From the NCBI RefSeq assembly GCF_014171595.1, contig NZ_CP050451.1:806001-870000 (forward strand): a stretch of DNA of 64,000 nt, in the 5' to 3' direction. Numbering within the stretch: the first letter of the stretch is position 1; every line of letters begins with the position of its first letter. The translations under genes were made by a program, and so were the position numbers. This DNA comes from Massilia sp. Se16.2.3 (lineage in GTDB: Bacteria > Pseudomonadota > Gammaproteobacteria > Burkholderiales > Burkholderiaceae_D). Below, piece after piece: positions 48,528-57,960 of the stretch. The notes beneath the pieces were generated by a model that worked only from the letters and a program-made list of their open reading frames with translations, was not told where the DNA came from and did not search any database.

Positions 48528-49578
48528 TCGAGCGCCTGTTCCGCGAGCCCTACCGCTTCGAGTATTTCCAGGCGGTGCGCCTGCTCGAACTCTGGTTGAA
48601 ACGCAATGGCGCGCCCGGTCAGGGACTGGTGGCGAATTTTTTGCGCTTCCAGAACTCGACCTCGCTGCGCTTTCCGGCAAGTCAGTTGGAAGCCATCCAG
48701 ACCGAGCCACGGGGCATCGATCTCAAGGCCAGTACGCTTGGCGCGGCGCTGGCCTCTAGTGAAATGAAATGGATCCGCATCACGCCTTCCTTCATGGGCC
48801 TGCTGGGTGGACACGGGGTGCTGCCGCCGCACTATACGGAACGGATCGCCGACCACCTGTTCAACGAAAAGGACGAGGGCGCGCGCGCCTTTCTCGACAC
48901 CTTCTCGAACCGCTCGCTGGCGCTGTTTTATGCGGCCTGGCGCAAGTACCGCCTGCACCTCAAATATGAACTTGGCGGGCAGGACCGCTTCCTGCCGCTG
49001 CTGCTGTCGCTTGGAGGCTTGGGCAATACCGCCCTGCGCGCGCGCCTGGCGCAGCCCGAACGAGGTGCCGTACTGGACGAGTCGCTCGGCTACTTTGCCG
49101 CCTCGCTGCGCCAGCGGCCGGTGTCGGCGGTGCAGGTCGGGCGGGTGCTGTCGGCATATTTTGGCCAGCTTGTCCGGGTCGAGCAGTTCGTCGGTGCACG
49201 GTACACACGGTGCCGCTGGAACAGCAGACCCTGCTCGGCAGCGACAACGCCGTGCTCGGCAGCCGCGCGATTGCCGGCGAGCGCGTCTGGCAGCGCGACC
49301 TGCGGCTGCGCCTCGTCGTCGGGCCACTCGACTATGCCGGTTTCATCGGCTTCCTGCCCGGCGGGCAGGCAGCGCGCGCCCTGGCCAGCCTGCTGGTGCT
49401 ACTGGTGGGTGTGACGCTCGAAATCGAAGTGGAACTGGTGCTGCGCGCGGCCGATGTGCGCCCGGTGACCATGCGCGAAGGCAGCACGCTGGGGCGGCTC
49501 GGCTGGGATACCTATCTGGTGGCCGGCCAGGAAAGCCAGGACCGGCAGGATGTGCGCTACGCGATCGCCATGGAGTAA
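48491..49578 (+). CDS. tssG: Type VI secretion system baseplate subunit TssG, frameshifted
   Basis: Partner of TssF in the baseplate wedge (ImpH/VasB family). The N-terminal frame includes LFREPYRFEYFQAVRLLELWL, ITPSFMGLLGGHGVLPPHYTERI and FLDTFSNRSLALFYAAWRKYRLH, all characteristic. Near 49205 the frame shifts: after VEQFVGA the family sequence resumes as VPLEQQTLLGSDNAVLG and LGWDTYLVAG in another frame. A two-base CA/AC excess, or one missing base, in the ACACAC run explains it. Repaired length is about 361 residues. Because tssE, F and G are otherwise intact, a sequence error is quite possible. Confidence 0.9.
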
Positions 49579-49752
49579 GCGCGCGCCACAAGCACCCCGG
49601 CTGCGTTGCAGCGCCGCACCGCAGCGGCTGCTAGAGGCTCCCTCAGCGTGCATCCGCCGTGCATGCTTACAAAAAAAGCACTTTCTTCTGGAAGCCCGTC
49701 TGTGCCTGCGATATGATGCTTTTTTGCAATTTTGAATGCATCGGAGCGCAGC
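49579..49752. other. Intergenic region between tssG and hscC
   Basis: 174 bp without a gene. The gap is large compared with the tight tssE-F-G spacing and contains an AT-rich part (49665-49735), so hscC may have its own promoter. A GGAGCG ribosome site lies at its right end. Confidence 0.4.
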
Positions 49753-51465
49753 ATGATCGTCGGGATTGACCTGGGCACCACCAACAGCCTGGCCGCGGTA
49801 TGGGAAAACGGCGCGGCGCGCCTGATTCCGAACAGCGTCGGCGAATTCCTGACACCTTCCTGCGTCAGCGTCGACGAGGACGGCTCGATTCTGGTCGGAC
49901 GGGCCGCGCGCGAACGCCTGCAGACGCATCCGAAGGCGAGTGCCGCCAACTTCAAGCGTTTGATGGGCAGCGACAAGACGCTCCAGCTGGGGAAAAAAAG
50001 TTTTCGCCCTGAGGAACTCTCCGCCCTGATCCTGCGCTCGCTGAAGGAAGACGTCGAGGCGGCGCTGGGCCAGCCGGTGCTTGAAGCCATCATCACCGTC
50101 CCTGCGTACTTCTCCGACGCGCAGCGAAAAGCGACCCGCGCCGCCGGTCAATTAGCCGGCCTGAAAGTCGAACGCCTGCTCAACGAACCCACCGCGGCGG
50201 CAATGGCCTACGGCATCCACCTGCGCGACAGCGAATCGAAATTCCTCGTCTTCGACCTGGGCGGCGGCACCTTCGACGTGTCCGTGCTCGACCTGTTCGA
50301 AAACGTGATGGAAGTGCGCGCCTCGGCCGGCGACAATTACCTGGGCGGCGAAGATTTCGTCGGCGTCCTGGTCGAGCGCTTCTTCCAGGAAGCGAAAGTG
50401 CCGCAAGCGCTGCGTGGCGACCCCCAGTTCATGCAGCGCCTGCACGCCCAGGTGGAACTGGCCAAGCGCGCGCTGAGCGAGGCGCCGCAGGCATCCATCC
50501 GCGTCGGCGACGGCAAGGCGGATTACGGCATGACGCTCGACGAAGCAAGCTTCGAGAAAGCCTGCGCCGATTTGCTGGCACGCCTGCGCCACCCGGTCGA
50601 GCGCGCCCTGCGCGACGCCCGCCTGCCGATCGCCCAGCTCGACAACATCGTGCTGGCCGGCGGCGCGACGCGGATGCCGATCGTGCGCCGGATGGTCGCG
50701 CGCATGTTCGGGCGCTTCCCGTCGGGCGACATCAATCCGGACGAAGTCGTCGCCCTGGGGGCGGCGGTGCAGGCCGGCCTGAAGATGAACGATGCGGCCC
50801 TCGACGAAGTCGTGATGACCGATGTCGCCCCGTATTCGCTCGGCACCGATACGTCGATCAGCCTCGACAACGGGAACATGTCGCACGGCCATTTCGACCC
50901 GATCATCGAACGCAATACCGTGATCCCGGTCAGCCGCGTCAAGCGTTACTACCCCGTGCAGGACAACCAGGCCCAGGTCGACCTGAACATCTACCAGGGC
51001 GAAGCGCGCATGGCGGCCGACAACATCAAGCTCGGTCAACTGAAGATCAAGCTGCCGCCCGGCCCGCGCGACCAGAACGCCGTCGATGTGCGCCTGACCT
51101 ATGACGTGAACGGCCTGCTGCAGGTGGAGGCGACGCTGGTGCGCACGGGTGAAGTGCACACGCTCGTGATCGAAGGGAATCCCGGCCTGTTGACCGAGGC
51201 GGAGATCGCCCAGCGCCTGGTGGCGCTGTCGGAACTGAAAATCCACCCGCGCGACCGTATGGAAAACCGTACCCTGCTGGCACGTGGCGAGCGCCTGTAC
51301 CAGCAGCTGCGCGGCGTGGCGCGGGAACAGCTCGGCAAGCAGATCACGCATTTCGAAACGGCGCTGGAATCGCAGGACCGCCACGTGATCGCTCCGGCCC
51401 TGGTCGAATTCCGCAAGGTGCTCGACTACTTCGAGCACCAGAGTTTCCTGCTCCCGGACGATTGA
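49753..51465 (+). CDS. HscC-type Hsp70 family chaperone
   Basis: The start at 49753 follows GGAGCG and yields 570 residues. It has the Hsp70 ATPase signatures IVGIDLGTTNSLAAVW, VFDLGGGTFDVSVLDLF and IVLAGGATRMPIVRRMV, then a substrate-binding domain starting VAPYSLGTDTS. It lacks the long DnaK C-terminal lid, as in the HscC branch (about 560 residues). It is separated from tssG by 174 bp and followed by a J-like membrane protein one base after its stop, giving a chaperone/co-chaperone pair next to T6SS baseplate genes. Confidence 0.92.
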   Translation: MIVGIDLGTTNSLAAVWENGAARLIPNSVGEFLTPSCVSVDEDGSILVGRAARERLQTHPKASAANFKRLMGSDKTLQLGKKSFRPEELSALILRSLKEDVEAALGQPVLEAIITVPAYFSDAQRKATRAAGQLAGLKVERLLNEPTAAAMAYGIHLRDSESKFLVFDLGGGTFDVSVLDLFENVMEVRASAGDNYLGGEDFVGVLVERFFQEAKVPQALRGDPQFMQRLHAQVELAKRALSEAPQASIRVGDGKADYGMTLDEASFEKACADLLARLRHPVERALRDARLPIAQLDNIVLAGGATRMPIVRRMVARMFGRFPSGDINPDEVVALGAAVQAGLKMNDAALDEVVMTDVAPYSLGTDTSISLDNGNMSHGHFDPIIERNTVIPVSRVKRYYPVQDNQAQVDLNIYQGEARMAADNIKLGQLKIKLPPGPRDQNAVDVRLTYDVNGLLQVEATLVRTGEVHTLVIEGNPGLLTEAEIAQRLVALSELKIHPRDRMENRTLLARGERLYQQLRGVAREQLGKQITHFETALESQDRHVIAPALVEFRKVLDYFEHQSFLLPDD

Positions 51466-51466
51466 G

Positions 51467-52837
51467 ATGGAAGCGACGCACGACTTCCTGCTTGCGCTCG
51501 GACTGGACGAACAGGCCGACGAACGCGCCATCCGCCGCGCTTATGCGAAAAGGCTGAAGGGGATCGACCAGGCGCAGGATGCAGCCGGCTTCCAGGCCCT
51601 GCGCGATGCCTACGAGACGGCGATGGACTGGGCGCAGTACCGGCAATACGAGCACAGCGGGCAGGAAGAGTCAGCGCCTGGCGAGCACGAGCCGACGCAT
51701 GCCGTCCATGCCGAGCTGCCTCCTGCACACAGCGGGACCGTCGCGCTCGACAGCGCCGGCACCGCAACGGTGGCCCAGGAAGCGGCAGCTGATCCGGTCG
51801 CGCCTGTCGAAGAGCCGGCCGAAGCCCTCAGCGAGGCCGAACGGGCGCTGGACGCCGTCTGGGAGCGTTACCTGGCCGACGTCAACGCGCTTGCCGCACG
51901 GGAGCAACTAGCCGACGTCGACGCCTGGGAGGCGGTATTGCGCACGCGCCTGGCCGACGCTGAACTCATCAACATCGATGCTCGCCTGCAGTTCGAATGG
52001 CGCATCGTCAGCATCCTGGGAAACGGCTGGCGTCCCGGCCACGAAACCCTGTTCCCGGCGGCGATCAATGTCTTCGGCTGGGACCGCGAGCGCCGCGCGC
52101 TGGCGCAGTTCGGTTACTACGGCAATCTGCTGAACCAGGCGATCGACGAACGCACTGTGTTCTTCGCGCAGGAAATCACGATGCGCTCGGTGCAGCAGAG
52201 AATTACCATGCTGCTGCGCCGTGAAAAACAGGCCGATACGCTCGAGATCGTGCAGAGCATGCGCGAGCTGCGCTCGATGCAGGCGCGTTTTCCGGCGCTG
52301 CTGTTCCTGGTCACGAATCCCGACAACGTCGCGCACTGGGACGCCACCTGGGCCGCGCACGATCCCGACCAGCCGCGTGTGTTCAGTCCACGCGAGAAAG
52401 CGGCACGCTGGTTCCTGCGCATCGTGCTGGTGGCCTTCGCGTTCAAGTTTTTGCACTTCATGTACGAACTCGATTCGCCACTGGTGCCGGCCGAGCCTGC
52501 GGCAGATGCCGCGCATCAGGAAGCGGGGCGCGGCGAACCGCCGACGCACGCCCAGCTGCTCGAGCACCTGGCACCCCTTGCTTACCAGCTGCCGGGGAAT
52601 GCGCCTCCCGGCAACTATATGGTCAAGCTCGGCGTCTCCCTGGACGAGGACGGCAAGGTCAAGACCGTGACCACGCTGACGCAAACGGCGCTGCCCGGCT
52701 TTGACGAGGCGGTTGCCGCCGCGATCTGGGCCGCCAAACCCTTTCCGGCCACAACTGCCAGGTTTTTTTTCGTCGACATGACCGCGCATATCGCGCCGCC
52801 GGCCAAAGGCAAGCAGTCTGGCACGAAGGCGCTCTAA
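51467..52837 (+). CDS. J-domain-like membrane protein with TonB-like C-terminus
   Basis: A 456-residue protein. Residues 1-50 resemble a J-domain (FLLALGLDEQADERAIRRAYAKRLK, then GFQALRDAYETA), but the HPD tripeptide is missing and replaced around LKGIDQAQD, so stimulation of Hsp70 ATPase is doubtful. An acidic Ala/Glu-rich linker (60-150) and a helical region follow, then a membrane segment (about 308-328), and a C-terminal TonB-type domain (GNYMVKLGVSLDEDGKVKTV, then FDEAVAAAIWAAKPFP). The topology would place the J-like part in the cytoplasm and the TonB-like part in the periplasm. It follows the HscC-type gene by 1 bp, so they are co-expressed. Confidence 0.82.
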   Translation: MEATHDFLLALGLDEQADERAIRRAYAKRLKGIDQAQDAAGFQALRDAYETAMDWAQYRQYEHSGQEESAPGEHEPTHAVHAELPPAHSGTVALDSAGTATVAQEAAADPVAPVEEPAEALSEAERALDAVWERYLADVNALAAREQLADVDAWEAVLRTRLADAELINIDARLQFEWRIVSILGNGWRPGHETLFPAAINVFGWDRERRALAQFGYYGNLLNQAIDERTVFFAQEITMRSVQQRITMLLRREKQADTLEIVQSMRELRSMQARFPALLFLVTNPDNVAHWDATWAAHDPDQPRVFSPREKAARWFLRIVLVAFAFKFLHFMYELDSPLVPAEPAADAAHQEAGRGEPPTHAQLLEHLAPLAYQLPGNAPPGNYMVKLGVSLDEDGKVKTVTTLTQTALPGFDEAVAAAIWAAKPFPATTARFFFVDMTAHIAPPAKGKQSGTKAL

Positions 52838-52839
52838 AC

Positions 52840-53580
52840 CTACACGATCCCGCCATTCACCCGCAGCGTCTGCCCATTCACCCATTCCCCTTCCGGTCCG
52901 ACCAGGAAGGACACGGTGTTCGCAATATCCTCGGGCGTACCGAGCCGCTCCAGCGGCGCCGCCTTGGCCAGGCGTTCGACCAGTTCCGCCGGCTTACCGT
53001 CGAGGAAGAGTTCGGTCGCGGTCGGCCCCGGTGCCACCGCCATCACCGAAATACCCTTGCCGCGCATTTCCTTGGCAAAGATGTTCGTAAAGGTCTCCAC
53101 CGCCGCCTTGGCGCCCGCGTACACGGCATAGCCCGGCATGGCCAGGCCGATGACGCTGGTGGAAAAGTTGACGATGCGTCCGCCATGGCGCAGGCGGGTG
53201 GCGGCCAGGCGCAGCATGTGGAAGGTGCCGCGCGTGTTGATCGAAAAAATGCGCTCGTACAGGGCGTCGTCGGTATCGGCCAGCAGCGTCGTGCCGGGCT
53301 GGATGACGCCGGCGTTGTTGATGACGACATCGATCTCGCCAAACGCTGCCTGGGCTTCGTCGAACAGGCGCGCCGCGTCCGCGCTGCTGGCGACGTCGGC
53401 CTGGATGGCGACGGCGCGTCCGCCCCGGGCGGCAATCATGTCGACCACTTCCTCGGCATCTTCTCGCCGGCTGGCGTAATTGACGGCCACTGCGAAACCA
53501 TCGTGGGCAAGGCGCAGCGCGATGGCGCGGCCGATGCCGCGTGAAGCGCCGGTGACGATGGCGGCTTTTCCGTTGGACAT
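52840..53580 (-). CDS. Short-chain dehydrogenase/reductase
   Basis: The start at 53580 (MSNGKAAIVTGAS) follows GGAGAAG. The 246-residue protein has the NADP-binding TGASRGIGRAIAL, the NNAG motif, catalytic Ser in NFSTSVIG and the YAVYAGAK Tyr/Lys pair, then the substrate-loop APGPTATELF. It belongs to the classical FabG-like SDR group. An Arg in NYASRRED after strand 2 favours NADP(H). The substrate is unknown. It is convergent with the J-like protein gene (2 bp between stops) and upstream of the DoxX-like gene on the same strand only by position, with no shared operon evidence. Confidence 0.9.
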   Translation of the reverse strand: MSNGKAAIVTGASRGIGRAIALRLAHDGFAVAVNYASRREDAEEVVDMIAARGGRAVAIQADVASSADAARLFDEAQAAFGEIDVVINNAGVIQPGTTLLADTDDALYERIFSINTRGTFHMLRLAATRLRHGGRIVNFSTSVIGLAMPGYAVYAGAKAAVETFTNIFAKEMRGKGISVMAVAPGPTATELFLDGKPAELVERLAKAAPLERLGTPEDIANTVSFLVGPEGEWVNGQTLRVNGGIV

Positions 53581-53646
53581 GCTCTTCTCCAATTCAGAAT
53601 GAGGATCGCAGTGTAGAGCTTCGCCCAGGAGCGTGCTGGCGTCCCT

Positions 53647-54078
53647 TCAGTTCCACTTGCCGGCGCGTCCGCCGACGCTGTAGCGCCCCGCTCCTAGCAG
53701 AGCGACGGCGATGGCTGCGATGAAATACATGCCCTGCAGTTCGAGCGCCCAGCCACCCGTGGGCGACATCGTGAAGAACTGGGACGTATGCACCAGCAGC
53801 ACGGCGACGACCATGTTGCCGGCCACGATCAGGGCCGCGGGCCGGGTCCAGATGCCGAACAGGATCAGCAAGGGCGCGATGATTTCACCCACATAGACGA
53901 GGTAGCCGATCGCTGCCGGCAATCCCATCTGCGCCAGTGCTCCGGTCACGAAACCGATGCCGCTGCTGAGCTTGGAGAAGCCGTGAAACAGGAGCAATAT
54001 CGCCAGGACCACGCGCAGCAGCAGCTTGCCGAGGTCCTCGCGCTTGGCTGCGGCGGGCGCAATCGTCTGGGTGTTCAT
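53647..54078 (-). CDS. DoxX family membrane protein
   Basis: The 143-residue protein has four predicted membrane segments, including LGKLLLRVVLAILLLFHGFSKL near the N-terminus and GYLVYVGEIIAPLLILFG in the middle, as in the DoxX family. Members are associated with thiosulfate:quinone oxidoreductase subunits or with oxidative-stress complexes, but most stand-alone DoxX proteins have no known activity. It lies between a LysR gene and the SDR gene, both on the same strand. Confidence 0.88.
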   Translation of the reverse strand: MNTQTIAPAAAKREDLGKLLLRVVLAILLLFHGFSKLSSGIGFVTGALAQMGLPAAIGYLVYVGEIIAPLLILFGIWTRPAALIVAGNMVVAVLLVHTSQFFTMSPTGGWALELQGMYFIAAIAVALLGAGRYSVGGRAGKWN

Positions 54079-54196
54079 CGCTCTGCTCCTGTGGCGGGTG
54101 GTGGCGGAAGCCGGTGTACGGCCTGTATTGTCGTTCAGTCACGGCCATCTTAGGGGGAGCACACTGGCACCGGCGCACAGTTCGGTGGCGATGCGT

Positions 54197-55084
54197 TCAC
54201 GAGAGGTAGTTCGCCAGGCCGTAGACGTCGATGAAGTCGAGCAGGGCACTCAGCGCCGCCGGACGGTGGCTGCGTCCAGGATAGACGGCGTAATAACTGT
54301 TGTCGGTCGGGCGGTGTTCCGGCAGCACCAGCGCCAGGCTGCCGTCGGCAAGCGCCTCGCGCACCATGAACCAGGGCAGCAGCGCGATGCCGGCGCCAGC
54401 GAGGGCCAGCCCGCGCAGCGTGTTCAGGTTATTCGCACGCAGCGGCGCGTGGGCGGCGTTGACGGTAATGACCTTGCCTTCGCTGTGCAGCGGCCACTGC
54501 GGCAGCACCCCGTGCAGCAGCAGGCGGTGGCGGTCCAGTTCGAGCGGATGGGCCGGCATCCCATGCGCGCTCAGGTAGCCAGGCGCCGCCACCAGCACGC
54601 GGCGGATGGTGCCGACGCGGCGCGACACGAAGCTCGAGTCGCCCAGCTGGCCGGTGCGCAGCGCCAGGTCGATGCGCTCGGCGACCAGGTCGAGGTGGGA
54701 ATCGGTGATCACGCATTCGACGGTGACGACCGGGTGGCGCGCGTGGAAGGCGGCCAGCAAGGGCGGCAGCAGCAGGATGCCCGAGGCTTCCGGCGCCGTC
54801 AGGCGCAGGTGGCCGCCGGGCTCGTCGCGCAGGCGCGAAATGGCGGCGTCGGCGGCGTTCGCCGCCTCCAGCATGGCGCGGCAATGGCTGAGGTAAACCT
54901 GGCCGGCGGCCGTCAGGCTCAGGCGGCGCGTGGTCCGGTGCAGCAGGCGCATGCCGAGCGCGGCCTCGAGTTCTGCCACGCGGGCGCTGACTGTCGATTT
55001 CGGCAAGCCCACCGCCGCGGCCGCCGCCGTGAAGCTGCCGCTGGCAGCCACCTGGGCAAACAGCGCCATCGCATCGAGTTTCAT
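54197..55084 (-). CDS. LysR family transcriptional regulator
   Basis: A 295-residue LysR-type regulator: winged helix-turn-helix at 1-60 (FAQVAASGSFTAAAAAVGLPKSTVSARVAELE in two parts) and an inducer-binding domain of the CrgA/AaeR-like type (SLTAAGQVYL, HLRLTAPEASGILLLPPLLAAF). It is divergent from a quinone oxidoreductase-like gene with 101 bp between the starts. Regulators of this group commonly control such neighbouring oxidoreductases in response to electrophiles; the link is inferred from position. The downstream DoxX gene may also be a target. Confidence 0.92.
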   Translation of the reverse strand: MKLDAMALFAQVAASGSFTAAAAAVGLPKSTVSARVAELEAALGMRLLHRTTRRLSLTAAGQVYLSHCRAMLEAANAADAAISRLRDEPGGHLRLTAPEASGILLLPPLLAAFHARHPVVTVECVITDSHLDLVAERIDLALRTGQLGDSSFVSRRVGTIRRVLVAAPGYLSAHGMPAHPLELDRHRLLLHGVLPQWPLHSEGKVITVNAAHAPLRANNLNTLRGLALAGAGIALLPWFMVREALADGSLALVLPEHRPTDNSYYAVYPGRSHRPAALSALLDFIDVYGLANYLS

Positions 55085-55185
55085 TGTCCGGCTTCCTGGA
55101 TAGTCTTTTCGGATTATAGCGACTAATCAGATCAATCTCGGGTGGGTACACTGGCTGCCATCCAATTCGATAACAAGGAAACACC

Positions 55186-56205
55186 ATGAAAGCCATTGCC
55201 GCCTTTGCCTCCCTGCCCGCCGACAACGAAGCCGCCCTGCAGGACGTCACCCTGCCCGACCCGGTCGCCACCGGCCACGATTTGCTGGTCGAAGTGCATG
55301 CGGTCTCGGTCAATCCGGTCGATACCAAGATCCGCCGCGGCTTGCCGGCCGAGGGGCAGCTTGATGCGAAGGTGATGGGCTATGACGCCAGCGGCATCGT
55401 GCGCGCCGTCGGTCCGGAAGTCACGCTGTTCCGCCCGGGCGACCGCGTCTGGTACGCCGGTGCGATCAACCGCCCCGGCAGCAACAGCGAACTGCACCTG
55501 GTCGACGAGCGCATCGTCGGGCGCATGCCGATCAACCTCGGCTTTGCCGAAGCAGCGGCGCTGCCGCTGACGGCAATTACCGCCTGGGAACTGCTGTTCG
55601 ACCGCCTGGGACTGGAATTCGGCGCGCACGCCGGACAAAAACTGCTGGTGGTGGGCGCGGCCGGCGGCGTCGGCTCGATCCTGGTCCAGCTGGCGCGCCA
55701 GCTGACCGGCATCACCGTGATTGCCACGGCTTCGCGTCCGCAGACCCAGGAATGGGTGCGCATCCTCGGTGCCCAGCACGTCGTCGACCACAGCGGCCCG
55801 ATCGACGCGGCGCTGAACGCAGCCGGCCTGGGCGAAGTGGATTACGTGGTCAGCCTGACCCACACCCACAAGCATTTCGAAAGCCTGGTGAATGCCCTGA
55901 AACCGCAGGGAAAACTGGCGCTGATCGACGACCCGGAACCGATCGACATCCGCATCATGAAGCGCAAATGCCTGTCGCTGCACTGGGAACTGATGTTCAC
56001 CCGTTCGCTGTTCACGACGCCGGATATCCAGGAGCAGCACCGCCTGCTCAACGAAGTGGCGCAACTGGTCGAAGATGGCCGCATCCGTACCACGCTGGCC
56101 GAGCACTTCGGCCCGATCAATGCCGCCAACCTGCGCCGCGCCCATGCCTTTATCGAAAGCGGGGCGGCCAGCGGCAAGGTGGTGCTGGAGGGTTTCGAAG
56201 GGTAA
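55186..56205 (+). CDS. Zinc-binding-type alcohol dehydrogenase / quinone oxidoreductase family protein
   Basis: The 339-residue protein has the GroES-like N-terminal fold (VHAVSVNPVDTKIRRG, MGYDASGIVRAVG), a Rossmann domain (LLVVGAAGGVGSILVQLARQLTG) and C-terminal SGKVVLEGF, as in the ZADH1/zeta-crystallin-like branch of the MDR superfamily. Catalytic zinc cysteines are lacking, so it probably reduces quinones or enals with NADPH. It is divergent from a LysR gene that likely controls it, an arrangement typical of inducible electrophile detoxification. Confidence 0.92.
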   Translation: MKAIAAFASLPADNEAALQDVTLPDPVATGHDLLVEVHAVSVNPVDTKIRRGLPAEGQLDAKVMGYDASGIVRAVGPEVTLFRPGDRVWYAGAINRPGSNSELHLVDERIVGRMPINLGFAEAAALPLTAITAWELLFDRLGLEFGAHAGQKLLVVGAAGGVGSILVQLARQLTGITVIATASRPQTQEWVRILGAQHVVDHSGPIDAALNAAGLGEVDYVVSLTHTHKHFESLVNALKPQGKLALIDDPEPIDIRIMKRKCLSLHWELMFTRSLFTTPDIQEQHRLLNEVAQLVEDGRIRTTLAEHFGPINAANLRRAHAFIESGAASGKVVLEGFEG

Positions 56206-56330
56206 TGCGGCCCGTTTAAGGTTGTCTCCCGGCATTTTTAGAAGGCTGCGCCGGGAGTGCGAAAACAAGCGCAGTCAACGATATTACTGTTTATAACATT
56301 TATATGAAATAAATTGAATAAACAATATGG

Positions 56331-56975
56331 TCATTGCGGGGACGAAGAAGCCTCCGGCAGCGGCACCGGACAGTTTTCCTTGACGATCATGTCGTTGATG
56401 CCGCGCTTGTAGTCCTCCAGCGGCGGCAGGCCGGCTTCCTTGCGCCGCAGTTCCACCTGCTTGCGGTCGTCGAGCGGATAATAGTTCCAGTTGCAGGCAT
56501 CGACCTGGCGCAGCTGGGTGCCGAAGAGCTGGGGACGTTCTTCCAGCAGGGCGACACGGTCGGTCGTGATGGCCAGGTAGAGCACCGGCGCTTGCCTGTG
56601 CGCGACGGCCGATTCGAGGTGACGCAGCAGGCGGCGCTGGAAGGGCAGGTCGGTGCTGGCCGTCTGCGCCAGTGCCCAGGCCAGGCCGGCTGCGCGTGCA
56701 CCCACGCCCGGGCCTGGCCAGCCGCAGGCGTCGAGCAGTTCCGCCAGGCGCGCCGCATTTTGGCGTTCCACCCATTCCAGCTGCTCGATGCGGCGCGCCG
56801 CCAGCGCATCCTCGGGCGGCGCCAGGTAATCGACGCCCACCCGCAAGGCTTCGGCCGACTCGCGCATCCCCGCCAGTTCCTGCGCGTAGCCCGCGCAGAC
56901 CGGTGCCGCCTGCGCCGCCACCGGCGCCATCAGGGCTGCCAGCCAGAACACTGCCGCCTTTCCGAGGTGTGCCAT
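56331..56975 (-). CDS. DUF6624 domain-containing secreted protein
   Basis: The start at 56975 (MAHLGKAAVFWLAALMAP) gives 214 residues with a signal peptide ending near AQAAPVCAG. The body is helical with the DUF6624-like features: YLAPPEDALAARRIEQLEWVERQN in two parts, FQRRLLRHLESAVAH, YLAITTDRVALLEERPQLFGTQ and DDRKQVELRRKEAGLPPLEDY. The function of the domain is unknown; some members occur with Cys for disulfides, as here (C26 and three others). It stands alone, convergent with the preceding oxidoreductase gene. Confidence 0.8.
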   Translation of the reverse strand: MAHLGKAAVFWLAALMAPVAAQAAPVCAGYAQELAGMRESAEALRVGVDYLAPPEDALAARRIEQLEWVERQNAARLAELLDACGWPGPGVGARAAGLAWALAQTASTDLPFQRRLLRHLESAVAHRQAPVLYLAITTDRVALLEERPQLFGTQLRQVDACNWNYYPLDDRKQVELRRKEAGLPPLEDYKRGINDMIVKENCPVPLPEASSSPQ

Positions 56976-57174
56976 CGTTCTGTTCTCAAAATTGCAATGA
57001 TTAAAGCCTAACACGGGTCTGCGCAGCGGGGCGGGCGCACGCTTGCCGCGGAGTGCGGCAGCAGGCGCGGTGTTGCGGACGCGCCGTGGCCACGCCCTGC
57101 CCTGCCTGTCGCCACAGCGCCCGCGCCCGCCTTCTGCTACAGTAACCGCTCCCATTCACCGCCTCCGGCCCAGC

Positions 57175-57954
57175 ATGCTGAAACCCTCCGTCCTCGTCGC
57201 GTTTGTCCTCTCGGCCTGTGCCTGCCACGTTGCTTCGGCCGCGATTCCCGTCTACGGTTTCATCGTCAAGAACACCTATCCGCACGATCCGAAAGCGTTT
57301 ACCCAGGGCCTGTTCTTCCGCGACGGTCACCTCTACGAAAGCACCGGCCTGACCGGCCAATCGACGCTGCGCCGCGTGGAACTGAAAACCGGCAAGGTGC
57401 TGCAGAAGACGGCGCTGCCGCAGGACGTGTTCGGCGAAGGGTCGACGGCCATCGGCGACAGTATCCTCGGCCTGACCTGGCAGGCGAAGACGGGCTATAT
57501 CTTCGATGCCAAGACGCTCGCCATGAAGGGCCGCTTCCCCTACGAGGGAGAGGGCTGGGGCCTGGCCAGCGACGCGAAATACGTCTACATGAGCGACGGC
57601 AGCGCCAGTATCCGCGTGCTCGATCCGAAAACGCTGAAGGAAGTTCGCCGCGTTCCGGTCAGCGCCGACGGCAAGCCGATCGACTCGCTGAACGAACTGG
57701 AAATGGTCGACGGCGAACTGTATGCCAACGTCTGGGGGACCGATGTCATCGCCCGCATCGACCCGGCCTCGGGCAAGGTGGTCGGCTGGATCGACTTGAG
57801 CGGCCTGCTGCCGCGCGAAAAACGCGGCACGGGTTCCGTCGATGCCGTCCTGAACGGCATCGCCTACGATGCGAAAACCCGCCGCCTGTACGTCACCGGC
57901 AAGCTGTGGCCGAAATTGTTCGAAATTGAGCTGGTCAAATTCGAAGGCCGCTGA
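57175..57954 (+). CDS. Glutaminyl-peptide cyclotransferase
   Basis: The 259-residue protein has a signal peptide (cleavage about residue 23, after VASAA) and a five-bladed beta-propeller of the plant-type/bacterial glutamine cyclotransferase family: TYPHDPKAFTQGLFFRDGHLYESTG near the N-terminus, LNELEMVDGELYANVWGTD in the middle, and VLNGIAYDAKTRRLYVTGKLWPKLFEIEL at the end, each family-typical in shorter pieces. It converts N-terminal glutamine of peptides to pyroglutamate, probably in the periplasm. The start at 57175 is chosen because the signal peptide follows directly; its ribosome site is weak. Confidence 0.92.
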   Translation: MLKPSVLVAFVLSACACHVASAAIPVYGFIVKNTYPHDPKAFTQGLFFRDGHLYESTGLTGQSTLRRVELKTGKVLQKTALPQDVFGEGSTAIGDSILGLTWQAKTGYIFDAKTLAMKGRFPYEGEGWGLASDAKYVYMSDGSASIRVLDPKTLKEVRRVPVSADGKPIDSLNELEMVDGELYANVWGTDVIARIDPASGKVVGWIDLSGLLPREKRGTGSVDAVLNGIAYDAKTRRLYVTGKLWPKLFEIELVKFEGR

Positions 57955-57960
57955 GTTCGC

